From assembly GCA_947084925.1 (NCBI GenBank), contig CAMTUJ010000026.1:34346-98345 (forward strand): 64,000 nucleotides of DNA. The letters are read 5' to 3'. Positions 8,632 to 17,258 of this stretch are shown here, one piece after another. The translations under genes and the position numbers were made by a program. Below the pieces are notes generated by a model that was given only the letters and a program-made list of their open reading frames with translations, had not been told where the DNA came from and did no database searches. Positions within the stretch are counted from its first letter, which is position 1. Every line of letters begins with the position of its first letter. The stretch comes from JAGPUQ01 sp947084925. Its GTDB lineage: Bacteria; Pseudomonadota; Gammaproteobacteria; Pseudomonadales; Porticoccaceae.

Positions 8632-9597
8632 GTGAAAATTTATTTTTGTCTGGAAGGACTGCGCATCATCCGCGAGATGCTCCAGGGCGAGCTGCCCCAC
8701 GATGAAGTGCTCGAATGTGCGCCCGCACGGCTGGCGGAGGTAATGGGCGCGGCCGACGTGCTCATCCCCACCCTGACGCCGATCACCGAAACCCTGCTGG
8801 CCGGCAGCAAGGTCAAGCTGGTACAGCAGTTCGGCGCCGGCCTGGACACGGTCGATATCGCGGCGGCGACGCGCCTGGGCATCCCGGTCGCCAATGTTCC
8901 CGCCGCCGGCACCGGCAACGCCGAGTCGGTGGCAGAGCTTGCCGTACTGCTGATGCTCGCCCTCGCGCGCCAGTTCCCGGCCGCACAGGAAAGTGTCCGT
9001 CAGGGCCGGGTGGCGACGCCCACCGGCTGGTCGCTGAAGGGACGCACGGCGGTGATCGTGGGTTACGGCGGCATCGGCCGCGAAGTGGCGCGGCGTCTCG
9101 CCGGCTTCGCGATGCGGGTGCTGGCGGTGTCGCGCAGCGGGCCCAAGCACAGCGCCGAGGAGGACGCGATTCCCGTCGCTGGCCACTATCCGGAAAGCGG
9201 GTTGCACGCCGCGCTGCGCGAGGCCGACTTCGTGGTACTCGCGCCGCCCCTCAATGATGCGACGCGCGGATTGCTGGGCGCGGCGGAATTTGCGCTGCTG
9301 AAATCCACGGCCTATGTCGTCAACATCGCGCGCGGCGGCGTGATCGATTACGACGCGTTGCTCGCCGCGCTGCGCGACCAACGCATCGCCGGCGCGGGGC
9401 TGGATGTGTTCTGGCAGGAACCCATGGATCCCGCCGATCCCATTTTTGGCTACAACGTCATCGGCACACCCCATATCGGCGGCGCCACGGATCTCAGTTT
9501 TCGCGGTATTGCGCGCAAGGTGGCGGAGAACGTCGAGCGCCTGCGGCGGGGCGAGATGCCGGTCAACTGCGTGAATCCGGAGGCGGCACGCCGGTAA
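8632..9597 (+). CDS. D-isomer-specific 2-hydroxyacid dehydrogenase
   Basis: The 321-aa protein has a Rossmann NAD(P) site VGYGGIGREVARRL (residues about 142-155), the substrate-binding arginine segment VVNIARGGVIDYDALLAAL, and a catalytic Glu/His pair in the WQEPMDPADPIFGY and GTPHIGGAT regions. Known members reduce 2-keto acids (glycerate, lactate, phosphoglycerate type); the substrate here is undetermined. It starts at GTG 8632 after AAGGGAA. Its 3' end overlaps the convergent rnfE gene by 35 bp. Confidence 0.88.
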   Translation: MKIYFCLEGLRIIREMLQGELPHDEVLECAPARLAEVMGAADVLIPTLTPITETLLAGSKVKLVQQFGAGLDTVDIAAATRLGIPVANVPAAGTGNAESVAELAVLLMLALARQFPAAQESVRQGRVATPTGWSLKGRTAVIVGYGGIGREVARRLAGFAMRVLAVSRSGPKHSAEEDAIPVAGHYPESGLHAALREADFVVLAPPLNDATRGLLGAAEFALLKSTAYVVNIARGGVIDYDALLAALRDQRIAGAGLDVFWQEPMDPADPIFGYNVIGTPHIGGATDLSFRGIARKVAENVERLRRGEMPVNCVNPEAARR

Positions 9598-10285
9598 CCC
9601 GCACCCGTTTCGCGCCCGGCGTCGGCACCGGCGCTGGTGGCGAGGAGGTGCCGCGCCGCGGATCGATGGCGTTTTTCAGGGCGAGCAGAAAGCCCGTCAA
9701 CAGAAAGGCGCCGGGGGGCAGCACCCAGAGCGGGAATTCGTAATCGTCCGGCAACACCTGGAGTTGCCAGGCGGCGGCGCCCGGGCCGAACAGCAAATCC
9801 ATTTGCCGGCACAGCGTGCCCTGTCCGAGCAACTCCCGCAGCGCGCCGAGCAGGAGCAACACCCAGGCGAAGCCCAGCCCCGTCAGCAGTCCGCCGCGCG
9901 CCGCCGATGCAAGCGAGTGCCGGCGGCTGGCAGCGGCGGTTGCGAGCAGCGCACCGTTGGCGGCGATCAGGGGCACGAAGATGCCGAGCGCCTGATACAG
10001 AGGATAACGGTAGGCCTGCAGCAACAGCTCGACGCAGCCGGTGAAGGTGGCGATCAGCAGCAGGAACACGGGAATCCGCACCACGTCGGGGGTCCGCTTG
10101 CGGAGCAGGGCGACCGCGATGCTGGATGAGACCAGTACCGCCAGTGTGGCGAGCCCGAGCCCCAGGGCGGTTGCCACCGAGCGGCTCATGGCGAGCAGTG
10201 GCGAGAGCCCGAGCAACTGCACCAGCGCCGGATTGTCGCGCCACAATCCGGCGCCAAAGCCGGGATTTTGTTCGGACGGGTTCAT
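9563..10285 (-). CDS. rnfE: Electron transport complex subunit RnfE
   Basis: The 240-aa reading starts at ATG 10285, overlapping the rnfG stop as ATGA. It is an integral membrane protein with about six hydrophobic segments. The family features NPGFGAGLWRDNPALVQLLGLSPLLAMS and FGPGAAAWQ are present, followed by a final hydrophobic segment and a short Pro/Arg-rich tail. RnfE and RnfA form the membrane-embedded core carrying a [2Fe-2S] cluster in the Rnf complex. It is the last gene of the operon and ends convergently inside the hydroxyacid dehydrogenase gene. No nth gene follows, unlike in E. coli. Confidence 0.93.
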   Translation of the reverse strand: MNPSEQNPGFGAGLWRDNPALVQLLGLSPLLAMSRSVATALGLGLATLAVLVSSSIAVALLRKRTPDVVRIPVFLLLIATFTGCVELLLQAYRYPLYQALGIFVPLIAANGALLATAAASRRHSLASAARGGLLTGLGFAWVLLLLGALRELLGQGTLCRQMDLLFGPGAAAWQLQVLPDDYEFPLWVLPPGAFLLTGFLLALKNAIDPRRGTSSPPAPVPTPGAKRVRVTGVPPPDSRS

Positions 10286-10953
10286 GGCGCGGACTCCGGT
10301 GCCGCGATCGCGCCGGCATCCAGCAGGCGCGCGCGATCGTCGTTGAAATAGTCGAGCGCGCGCCCCACCTGCCGCACCACCGCGCGCGAGCTGATGGTGG
10401 CGCCGGTGATCTGATCGAAAGCACCGCCGTCGCGCTTTACCTGCCAGCGCTCGGGCGGCGGATCGGTCAGGGACCTGCCGGTGAAACGGCGAATCCAGTC
10501 GCCGCGTCCGGTGGCGATGCGATCGCCGAGTCCCGGGGTTTCGTGGTGTTCGAGCACCTTTACCCCGGTGACAATGCCGTCGCGGTCGATCCCCGCGATC
10601 AGGCGGATCGGACCGCCGTAGCCCGAGGGGGACAGTGCCGGCACGATCACGGCGAGAATTTCGCCGCCGCGTTTGATGCGATAAATTCGCGCGCCGGCCT
10701 CGATACCCAGGCCGGTCCGGAATTGGGGCGGCACGGGCAGAAAGTCCAGGGACACGTCGGTGGCTTTGGCGAACGCCGGAACCACGGCGAATAGCTCGGC
10801 TTCGGCGGCCCGTTCCCGCGCCTGAGCGATGGGCGCGCGGGTGAGCCAATGGACGACGCTCAGCAATATCGCGGCGGCCAGTCCCACCACGACCAGCACG
10901 ACTGCGTTACGTTGTGTTGAATCCGAAACGCCGTTGCGCGCTGCGTCGCTCAT
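10282..10953 (-). CDS. rnfG: Electron transport complex subunit RnfG (FMN-binding)
   Basis: A 223-aa protein with one N-terminal membrane anchor (VVLVVVGLAAAILLSVVHWL) and a periplasmic FMN-binding domain. The motif DQITGATISSRAVV near residue 187 contains the threonine that carries covalently bound FMN in RnfG/NqrC. It overlaps rnfD and rnfE by 4 bp (ATGA). It passes electrons within the complex between ferredoxin and NAD. Confidence 0.93.
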   Translation of the reverse strand: MSDAARNGVSDSTQRNAVVLVVVGLAAAILLSVVHWLTRAPIAQARERAAEAELFAVVPAFAKATDVSLDFLPVPPQFRTGLGIEAGARIYRIKRGGEILAVIVPALSPSGYGGPIRLIAGIDRDGIVTGVKVLEHHETPGLGDRIATGRGDWIRRFTGRSLTDPPPERWQVKRDGGAFDQITGATISSRAVVRQVGRALDYFNDDRARLLDAGAIAAPESAP

Positions 10954-12005
10954 TCCGGCGGCGCCCCATGATGTTGCCGCGCGCGCCCATGGCCATAGGC
11001 GCGTGGCACGGTGATGCGGTCGATGAGAGGTGCGGCGAGATTCATCAGCAAGACCGCAAAGGCAACGCCGTCCGGATAACCGCCCCAGGCGCGAATCGCG
11101 AACACCAGCACGCCGGTGAGCAGGCCGCACAGCAAACGGCCCCGGTTGCTGGCGGCGGTGGTGACCGGATCGGTGACGATGAAAAACGCGCCCAGCATGG
11201 TGGCGCCGCTGAACAGGTGCAGGCTGGGCGGACCCTGGCTCGCGGAACTGCCGCCGTCGTTGCACAGCAGCGCCAACAGGACGAGTGCGGCGAGCATGGC
11301 GACCGGCGCGTGCCAGGTGATGACCCGGCGCGCCAGCAGATACACGCCGCCCGCCAGAAAGCCGAGATTGACCGTTTCCCAGCCCACGCCAGCCAGATCG
11401 CCCCGGGCGAACAATGGATGCACGGTCTGAAACTGCTGCACCATCAGTCCCGAGTTGTGGCGGAACAAATCCAGCGGCGTCGCCATGGTGAAGCCGTCCG
11501 GCGCGGCGTGTTGCCCGGTGAAAATCCGTTGCAGCGAATCGACGAGACCGGGCAGCGTGCCGTCGGACAGCAGCGGGCGCGGCCCGGACCACTGCGACAT
11601 GGCGTCGGGGAAGGACACCAGCAGCGCCGCGTAGGCGGCCATGGCGGGATTGAACAGGTTGTAGCCCAGTCCGCCATAGGGATGTTTGGCGACGAGGATG
11701 GCAAAGGCACTGCCGGCAATCGCGAGCCACCAGGGCGCGAGCGGCGGCAGGGCGATGCCGATCAACACGCCGGTGACCAGCGCGCTGCCATCGGCGAGCG
11801 TCGGTCTAGACGGGAGCTGGCGCAGCCGCAACACCATGGCTTCGGCGGCAAGCGCGGCACTGCCGGCAAGGGCGATCTGGATCAGCGTGCCCGGACCGAA
11901 ATACCAGACCATGGCGGCAATCCCGGGCAGGGCCGCGACCAGCACGCGTTGCATGACCGCGCCGGTGGTCAGGCCGCTGTGGGCGTGGGGCGCGGAGGTG
12001 GTCAT
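10950..12005 (-). CDS. rnfD: Electron transport complex subunit RnfD (FMN-binding)
   Basis: A 351-aa polytopic membrane protein with about 9-10 hydrophobic segments. The FMN-attachment motif DGFTMATPLD is at about residues 170-179, and KHPYGGLGYNLFNPAM and FFIVTDPVTTAASNRGR are RnfD/NqrB signatures. It works with RnfG as a flavin subunit. Its ATG (12005) overlaps the rnfC stop as ATGA, so translation is coupled. Confidence 0.94.
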   Translation of the reverse strand: MTTSAPHAHSGLTTGAVMQRVLVAALPGIAAMVWYFGPGTLIQIALAGSAALAAEAMVLRLRQLPSRPTLADGSALVTGVLIGIALPPLAPWWLAIAGSAFAILVAKHPYGGLGYNLFNPAMAAYAALLVSFPDAMSQWSGPRPLLSDGTLPGLVDSLQRIFTGQHAAPDGFTMATPLDLFRHNSGLMVQQFQTVHPLFARGDLAGVGWETVNLGFLAGGVYLLARRVITWHAPVAMLAALVLLALLCNDGGSSASQGPPSLHLFSGATMLGAFFIVTDPVTTAASNRGRLLCGLLTGVLVFAIRAWGGYPDGVAFAVLLMNLAAPLIDRITVPRAYGHGRARQHHGAPPE

Positions 12006-13729
12006 TGCGGATCCCCGTCCGGAGTGGATGGCGGTTCCGCCGGCAGGGTGTGCAGCCGTTGGCGCGCCAGATCGCTGTCGAGACGCGCCTGTTCGAGGCG
12101 CGCGCGCAGGCCGTTGCGCCGGGATTCGGTCGCCGCCGCGTCCAGCGTCGCGAGCTGGGTTTCAAGTTGTGCGATGCGGTTTTCCGCCGCGCTCAGGGCG
12201 CGCTCCAGTGGTGCCCGGCGGGGTGTGGCGGCGCTGGCGCGCGCCAGGGCTTGCTCCAGCAGATCGGTGGCGGCGGGCGCTGCGTCAACCGGAGCGGATG
12301 CCGGCGCGTCGTCGTCCGCTGAAGTCCCGATCAGTCCGGCGTGGCGCGCGCTGCGCTCCCCGCTCTGCCGAGCCACCCGCGCCTGGTGGGCTTCGAAGCG
12401 GCGGCGGGCCTGATCCGCGGCGCCGCGCTCGGCGCGAAGCGCGCGTACTTCGGCCTTGGCGGCGCGGTAGTGGTCCACCAGCGGGATCGCGCTCGGACAC
12501 ACATAAGCGCAGGCGCCGCAGTCGATGCAGTCCAATAGGTGATGGCGTTCGAGTTGCCGGTGATCCCGGGCGACGGCATGGCGCAGCAGCTGCTGCGGCA
12601 ACAGCGAGGCGGGACAGACATCGGCGCAGAGACCGCAACGGATGCAGGGCTGAGGTTGGCGCGCCGGCGGCAGTTCCGCCGCTGTCGCGGCCAGTATGCA
12701 GTGGGTGGTCTTGGTGACCGGCGCCTGCACATCGTCCAGCGGGATTCCCATCATGGGGCCACCCAGCAACAGTCGTTCGCACCGCGCGGACTGGTAACCG
12801 CTCGCCGCCAGCAAGTGGGCGACGGGGGTGCCGAGCAGCGCCCGGTAGTTGGCGGGTTCGCGGCAGGCGCCGCCCGCGATGGTCACGATCCGCGCCAGCA
12901 GGGGCTCGTCGCACGCGAGCGCGCGATGCAGCGCATAGAGGGTGCCGACATTGAAGCAGACGACACCGATGTCCCGGGGCAGTCCGCCGCTCGGCACCTG
13001 CCGGCCGGTCAGCAACTGGATCAACTGCCGTTCGCCGCCCGCCGGGTAACGACTGGGCAGGACGACGATGTCGATGTTCCGACCGTCGTCGATGGCGGTC
13101 AATGCCGCCGTCATGGCCGCGGCGGCTTCGGGTTTGTCGTCCTCGATGCCGACCAGGATTCGCGCGGGATCGCCCAGCAGGCGCGCCGCCAGACGCATGC
13201 CGGCGACGATGGCGCCGGCTTCTTCGCGCATCAGGCGGTCGTCGGCGGTGATATAGGGTTCGCACTCCATGGCGTTGACGACGAGCGTGTCGATGGGGTG
13301 TGTCGGGGCGAGCTTGATGTCGGCGGGAAAGCCGCCGCCACCGAGGCCGACGATCCCGGCGGCACGCACGGCGGCCAGCAATTCCGGGAGCGTCCGCGTC
13401 GCGGGATTCACCGGTGTGCGTTCGCGCCAGCGTTCCGCGCCATCGGGAATCAATACCGCGCGGTGTCCGGGCACTTCGGCCCGGGGCGCAAATTCGATGC
13501 GGGCGACGTGGCCCGAAGTGGGGGCATGCACCGGCAGTCCATCGCTCCCCGCCGCGGCGAGCAACTGTCCCTTCAGCACGGGATCGCCCACGGCGACCAG
13601 CGGCGTGGCGTCACCCAGCGACAGAAACAGTTCCGGGGGCAGTGCGGGAGTGCGAATGGGCGTCGCGCTGGAGGCGTGTTTGTGGGCCGGCAGCAGGATG
13701 CCGCCGGGAAATGTCCGTGCCTGGCTCAC
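12002..13729 (-). CDS. rnfC: Electron transport complex subunit RnfC (NADH and Fe-S subunit)
   Basis: Start GTG at 13729 overlaps the rnfB stop (GTGA) and gives the family N-terminus TFPGGILLPAHK. The 575-aa protein has a glycine-rich nucleotide/flavin region (GIVGLGGGGFPADIKL), NAMECEPYITADD, GGPMMGIPL, and two 4Fe-4S motifs, CIRCGLCADVCP and CIDCGACAYVCP. A charged Ala/Arg/Glu-rich C-terminal tail of about 130 residues looks coiled-coil-like; it is shorter than the repeat tail of E. coli RnfC (740 aa). RnfC is the peripheral subunit that reacts with NAD(H). Confidence 0.94.
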   Translation of the reverse strand: MSQARTFPGGILLPAHKHASSATPIRTPALPPELFLSLGDATPLVAVGDPVLKGQLLAAAGSDGLPVHAPTSGHVARIEFAPRAEVPGHRAVLIPDGAERWRERTPVNPATRTLPELLAAVRAAGIVGLGGGGFPADIKLAPTHPIDTLVVNAMECEPYITADDRLMREEAGAIVAGMRLAARLLGDPARILVGIEDDKPEAAAAMTAALTAIDDGRNIDIVVLPSRYPAGGERQLIQLLTGRQVPSGGLPRDIGVVCFNVGTLYALHRALACDEPLLARIVTIAGGACREPANYRALLGTPVAHLLAASGYQSARCERLLLGGPMMGIPLDDVQAPVTKTTHCILAATAAELPPARQPQPCIRCGLCADVCPASLLPQQLLRHAVARDHRQLERHHLLDCIDCGACAYVCPSAIPLVDHYRAAKAEVRALRAERGAADQARRRFEAHQARVARQSGERSARHAGLIGTSADDDAPASAPVDAAPAATDLLEQALARASAATPRRAPLERALSAAENRIAQLETQLATLDAAATESRRNGLRARLEQARLDSDLARQRLHTLPAEPPSTPDGDPQ

Positions 13730-14343
13730 GCCGCCACCGGGGGAAGCTGGCCACTCGCCATGAGCGCGGGCCGTGACACCGGCGCCGGAATCATCTCGAT
13801 GCAGTCCACCGGGCAGGGCTCGACGCACAGATCGCAGCCGGTGCACTCCGCTGCAATCACGGTGTGCATCTGGCGCGTGGCGCCGAGGATCGCATCCACC
13901 GGGCAGGCGGGCAGGCACTTGGTGCAGCCGATGCATTCCGCCTCGTGAATGTAGGCGACCAGCTTTGGCCCTTCGCGGCCGTGTTCCGGATCGAGTGCCA
14001 ATGGTGGCGTACCCAGCAGATCGGCGATGGCCGCGATGGTGGCGTGACCGCCGGGCGGACATTTGTTGAAGGGCTCGCCCGCCGCGACGGCGCGCGCATA
14101 GGGTCGGCAGCCGGGATGACCGCACTGGCCGCACTGGGTCTGGGGAAGCAGATCCTCGATCCGCGCCGCAAGTTCGCGCTCGGCTGTTTGGAGACCCTGG
14201 ATACCGATGTCGATGTCGATGTCGATGTCGCCTTCGCGGTCGGCGTGCGTCACGCGGCCAAATACCGCCGCCGCGAGCACCGCGAGTGTCGCCAGCGTGG
14301 CGAGCGCGGCCGGCAACTGGGTCAGGAACTCGGCGCTGCCCAT
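13726..14343 (-). CDS. rnfB: Electron transport complex subunit RnfB (ferredoxin-like)
   Basis: The 205-aa protein has an N-terminal membrane helix (about residues 8-28), a linker with four Asp-Ile pairs (about 39-46), and a 4Fe-4S segment CGQCGHPGCRPYA with a fourth Cys in NKCPPGG. Two ferredoxin motifs, CIGCTKCLPACP and CTGCDLCVEPCP, follow. RnfB accepts electrons from ferredoxin. The Asp-Ile stretch is encoded by a hexanucleotide tandem repeat at 14205-14230 and is not typical of the family. One base separates its ATG from the rnfA stop. Confidence 0.95.
   Translation of the reverse strand: MGSAEFLTQLPAALATLATLAVLAAAVFGRVTHADREGDIDIDIDIGIQGLQTAERELAARIEDLLPQTQCGQCGHPGCRPYARAVAAGEPFNKCPPGGHATIAAIADLLGTPPLALDPEHGREGPKLVAYIHEAECIGCTKCLPACPVDAILGATRQMHTVIAAECTGCDLCVEPCPVDCIEMIPAPVSRPALMASGQLPPVAA
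14205..14230. repeat. Hexanucleotide microsatellite (CGATGT) inside rnfB
   Basis: Four and one-third exact copies of CGATGT lie in frame in rnfB and encode (Asp-Ile) repeats in the linker between membrane helix and Fe-S domain. Changes in copy number would keep the frame. Confidence 0.9.
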
Positions 14344-14344
14344 C

Positions 14345-14920
14345 TCACGCCATTCCGATGAAACCCATGAAAGCGAGTGCCATCAGGCCCGCGCTGATCA
14401 TGGCGATGGCGGCGCCGCGAAAGGGCAGAGGCACCGCAGCGGTGGTGAGTTGTTCGCGCAGTCCCGCGAACAACACCAGCACCAGGGCAAACCCGAGCGC
14501 GGTGCCCAGGGCGCGCAACAGCGCGAGTGCCAGGGAAGGCGTGTCGGCAGCGTTCAGCAGGGTCAGGCCGAGCACGGCGGCGTTGGCCATCAGCAGCGGC
14601 TGCATGGCGTTGAGGTTGCGGTGGAGTCTTGCGTCGAGGCGGCGGCTGCCGAGTACAAGACCGCGCGCGCTCAGGGCGATCACCAGTACGAACACGGGCA
14701 GCGCGAGATACTGAATATCCAGCGGCACGAGAAGCCAGTGGTAAACGCTGTGGTTGGCCGCGGCACTCAGCAACAGCAGGGCGCCGGTCGCCACCGCCAG
14801 GCCGACGGCGCCGCCCAGTCGGGACGATATTCCCCACAATGCCGAGACGCCCAGGGTCTGCGCGAGCAGCACATTGTTGACCAGCACGGTGCCCAGTAGA
14901 ACCAGCGCGATTTCGTGCAT
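14345..14920 (-). CDS. rnfA: Electron transport complex subunit RnfA
   Basis: A 191-aa polytopic protein (six hydrophobic segments) with the family N-terminus VLLGTVLVNNVLLAQTLG, the MANAAVLGLTLLN segment around the conserved cysteine/asparagine region, and a C-terminal end PFRGAAIAMISAGLMALAFMGF. It pairs with RnfE in the membrane. It is the first gene of rnfABCDGE; the promoter probably lies in the 110 bp between it and the metG stop, or transcription continues from metG. Confidence 0.94.
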   Translation of the reverse strand: MHEIALVLLGTVLVNNVLLAQTLGVSALWGISSRLGGAVGLAVATGALLLLSAAANHSVYHWLLVPLDIQYLALPVFVLVIALSARGLVLGSRRLDARLHRNLNAMQPLLMANAAVLGLTLLNAADTPSLALALLRALGTALGFALVLVLFAGLREQLTTAAVPLPFRGAAIAMISAGLMALAFMGFIGMA

Positions 14921-15030
14921 GGGCTTTCCTGTATGGGATTACCTGTATGGGATTGGCCGTTGACGAGAGCCTGCGGTGTCAGCATGCCGCCTGGGGGCGA
15001 TGGCGTCCATCGGCGCCGGCCGCGCCGCAA

Positions 15031-17109
15031 TCAGGTCACGCGCTGGCCCGGCCGGGCGCCGCTGTCAGGTGCGAGCAGATAAATGCCGTTGTCGTCGCCG
15101 GCGGCAAGCACCATGCCTTCCGACAGTCCGAAGCGCATCTTGCGCGGCGCCAGATTGGCCACCATCACCGTGAGACGGCCTTCCAGATCCTCGGGCCGGT
15201 AGCTGGCGCGAATGCCGGAAAAAACATTGCGGGTCTCGCCGCCGAGATCCAGCGTGAGCTGCAGCAGTTTGTCCGAGCCCTCGACGGTGCGCGCGGCGAC
15301 AATGCGGGCGATGCGCAGATCCACCTTGCTGAAATCATCGAAGCCGATTTGCGCGGCCAGCGGCTCCATTGCCGGGGATTCGATCTCGGCAACCGCGGGC
15401 GCCACGGCTGCCGGCGGCTCCGTGGCGCTCGCGGCGAGCATGGCATCGATCTGCTTTTTCTCGACCCGCTGCATCAGGGGCGTGAAAGCGGCGATGCGGT
15501 GGCCGAGCAGGGGCGCGATGGTGCCATCCCAGCGCAATTCGTCGTTGAGAAATTCCTCGGCCTGTTGCGCCATGCGCGGCAGTACCGGTTTGAGATACAG
15601 CATCAGGATGCGGAACAGGTTGATCCCGAGCGAGCAGATACCCTGCACCTCGGCGTCGCGGCCGGGCTGTTTGGCAAGTTTCCAGGGCTCCCGGGTGGCG
15701 ATGTATTCGTTCGCGGCATCGGCGATCGCCATGATTTCCCGCATCGCCTTGCCGAATTCGCGGTTCTCGTAGTGGGCGGCGACGCCGTCGGCGATCCCCA
15801 GGGCGCGCTCCCAGAGCTCGGGCTCGGCGAGCTCGGTTGCCAGCACGCCGCCTTTGCCGTCGCCGATGAAACGGGCGCAGCGGCTCGCAATGTTGACCAG
15901 CTTGCCCACCAGATCGCTGTTGACTCGTTGCGCGAAGTCGTCGAGATTGAGGTCGAGATCATCGATGCCGGCGGACAGCTTGGCCGCGAAGTAATAGCGC
16001 AGATATTCCGGATTCAGCTGGTCCAGATAGGCGCGGGCATTGATGAAGGTGCCGCGGGATTTCGACATTTTCTTGCCGTTCACGGTAAGAAAGCCGTGCA
16101 CGCAGATTTTGTCCGGGGTGCGAAAGCCGGCGCTCTCCAGCATTGCCGGCCAGAACAGTGCGTGGAAATTGACGATGTCCTTGCCGATGAAGTGGTACAG
16201 CTCGGCGGTGGAGTCGCGCTGCCAGAAGGCGTCGAAATCCAGCTTGTTGCGCGCGCAGAGGTTTTTGAAGCTGGCCATGTAGCCGATGGGCGCATCCAGC
16301 CAGACGTAAAAATACTTGTCGGGCGCATCGGGAATTTCAAAGCCGAAATAGGGCGCGTCGCGGCTGATGTCCCATTCCTGGAGACCGCCGTCGAGCCATT
16401 CGCTCAGTTTGTTGGCGATTTCTTCCGCGACATGGCCGGCGCGGGTCCTGGCCTTGAGGAAGTCGGTGAAGGCGGGCAGGGTGAAAAAATAGTGGATCGA
16501 TTCCCGCAGCACCGGGGCGGCACCGGAAATCACCGAGCGCGCGTCGATCAGTTCCGTGGGACTGTAGGTGGCGCCGCAGGCTTCGCAGTTGTCGCCGTAC
16601 TGATCCGGCGCCTTGCAGCGCGGGCAGTTGCCCTTGATGTAGCGATCGGCCAGAAACAGGCCTTTTTCCGGGTCGTAGGGCTGGGTGACGCTGCGGGTCG
16701 CGATATGGCCGTTGGCGCGCAGGCGGCGGTAGATGGTTTCCGACAGTTCGCGGTTTTCCGGCGCGTGCGTGGAATGATAATTGTCGAATTCGATCAGAAA
16801 ACTCGCAAAGTCGGCGCGGTGCTCGGCGTTGACCCGTTCGATCAGCGCCTCGGGAGCCAGTCCCAGTTCCTCGGCCTTGAGCATGATGGCGGTGCCATGG
16901 GCATCGTCGGCGCAGACGTAGTAACATGCGTGGCCGCGCAATTTCTGAAAACGCACCCAGATATCGGTCTGAATGTATTCCACCAGATGGCCCAGATGGA
17001 TGGCGCCATTGGCATAGGGCAATGCACTGGTTACCAGGATGCGGCGCGGCTGGTTTGCGGCGGCGGTAGTGGCATGGATGGTAGTGGCATGGATGGTCGA
17101 AGAGGCCAT
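15031..17109 (-). CDS. metG: Methionyl-tRNA synthetase
   Basis: The 692-aa enzyme has the class-I HIGH motif as HLGH in YANGAIHLGHLVEYIQ, four zinc cysteines (CPRC and CEAC in the 150-165 region), and KMSKS as KKMSKSRGTF. A C-terminal tRNA-binding domain (from FDDFSKVDLRIARIV) ends at GMVLAAGDDNGIYLL. The start at ATG 17109 is chosen because upstream in-frame ATGs would add residues without family similarity. The first 15 residues contain a duplicated TIHAT unit. It charges tRNA-Met and initiator tRNA. It is divergent from apbC and upstream of the rnf operon on the same strand. Confidence 0.96.
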   Translation of the reverse strand: MASSTIHATTIHATTAAANQPRRILVTSALPYANGAIHLGHLVEYIQTDIWVRFQKLRGHACYYVCADDAHGTAIMLKAEELGLAPEALIERVNAEHRADFASFLIEFDNYHSTHAPENRELSETIYRRLRANGHIATRSVTQPYDPEKGLFLADRYIKGNCPRCKAPDQYGDNCEACGATYSPTELIDARSVISGAAPVLRESIHYFFTLPAFTDFLKARTRAGHVAEEIANKLSEWLDGGLQEWDISRDAPYFGFEIPDAPDKYFYVWLDAPIGYMASFKNLCARNKLDFDAFWQRDSTAELYHFIGKDIVNFHALFWPAMLESAGFRTPDKICVHGFLTVNGKKMSKSRGTFINARAYLDQLNPEYLRYYFAAKLSAGIDDLDLNLDDFAQRVNSDLVGKLVNIASRCARFIGDGKGGVLATELAEPELWERALGIADGVAAHYENREFGKAMREIMAIADAANEYIATREPWKLAKQPGRDAEVQGICSLGINLFRILMLYLKPVLPRMAQQAEEFLNDELRWDGTIAPLLGHRIAAFTPLMQRVEKKQIDAMLAASATEPPAAVAPAVAEIESPAMEPLAAQIGFDDFSKVDLRIARIVAARTVEGSDKLLQLTLDLGGETRNVFSGIRASYRPEDLEGRLTVMVANLAPRKMRFGLSEGMVLAAGDDNGIYLLAPDSGARPGQRVT
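17066..17095. repeat. 15-bp perfect tandem duplication at the metG 5' end
   Basis: The unit GTAGTGGCATGGATG occurs twice in direct tandem (17066-17080, 17081-17095). On the minus strand it encodes a doubled TIHAT in the N-terminal extension of MetG, before the catalytic domain. Confidence 0.9.
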
Positions 17110-17258
17110 GGAAACGGGCCGAAGCCGGGTGCGGAAAAGGGCGGGAACTATAGCGGCTTTGCCGCTTTTTTTCATGCGGATGGCTTTGCGCGCACACAGC
17201 ACGCGCACGACTTTTCATTCACACGACTTTCCTCCATACGAAGGGCACGGAGAACGCG

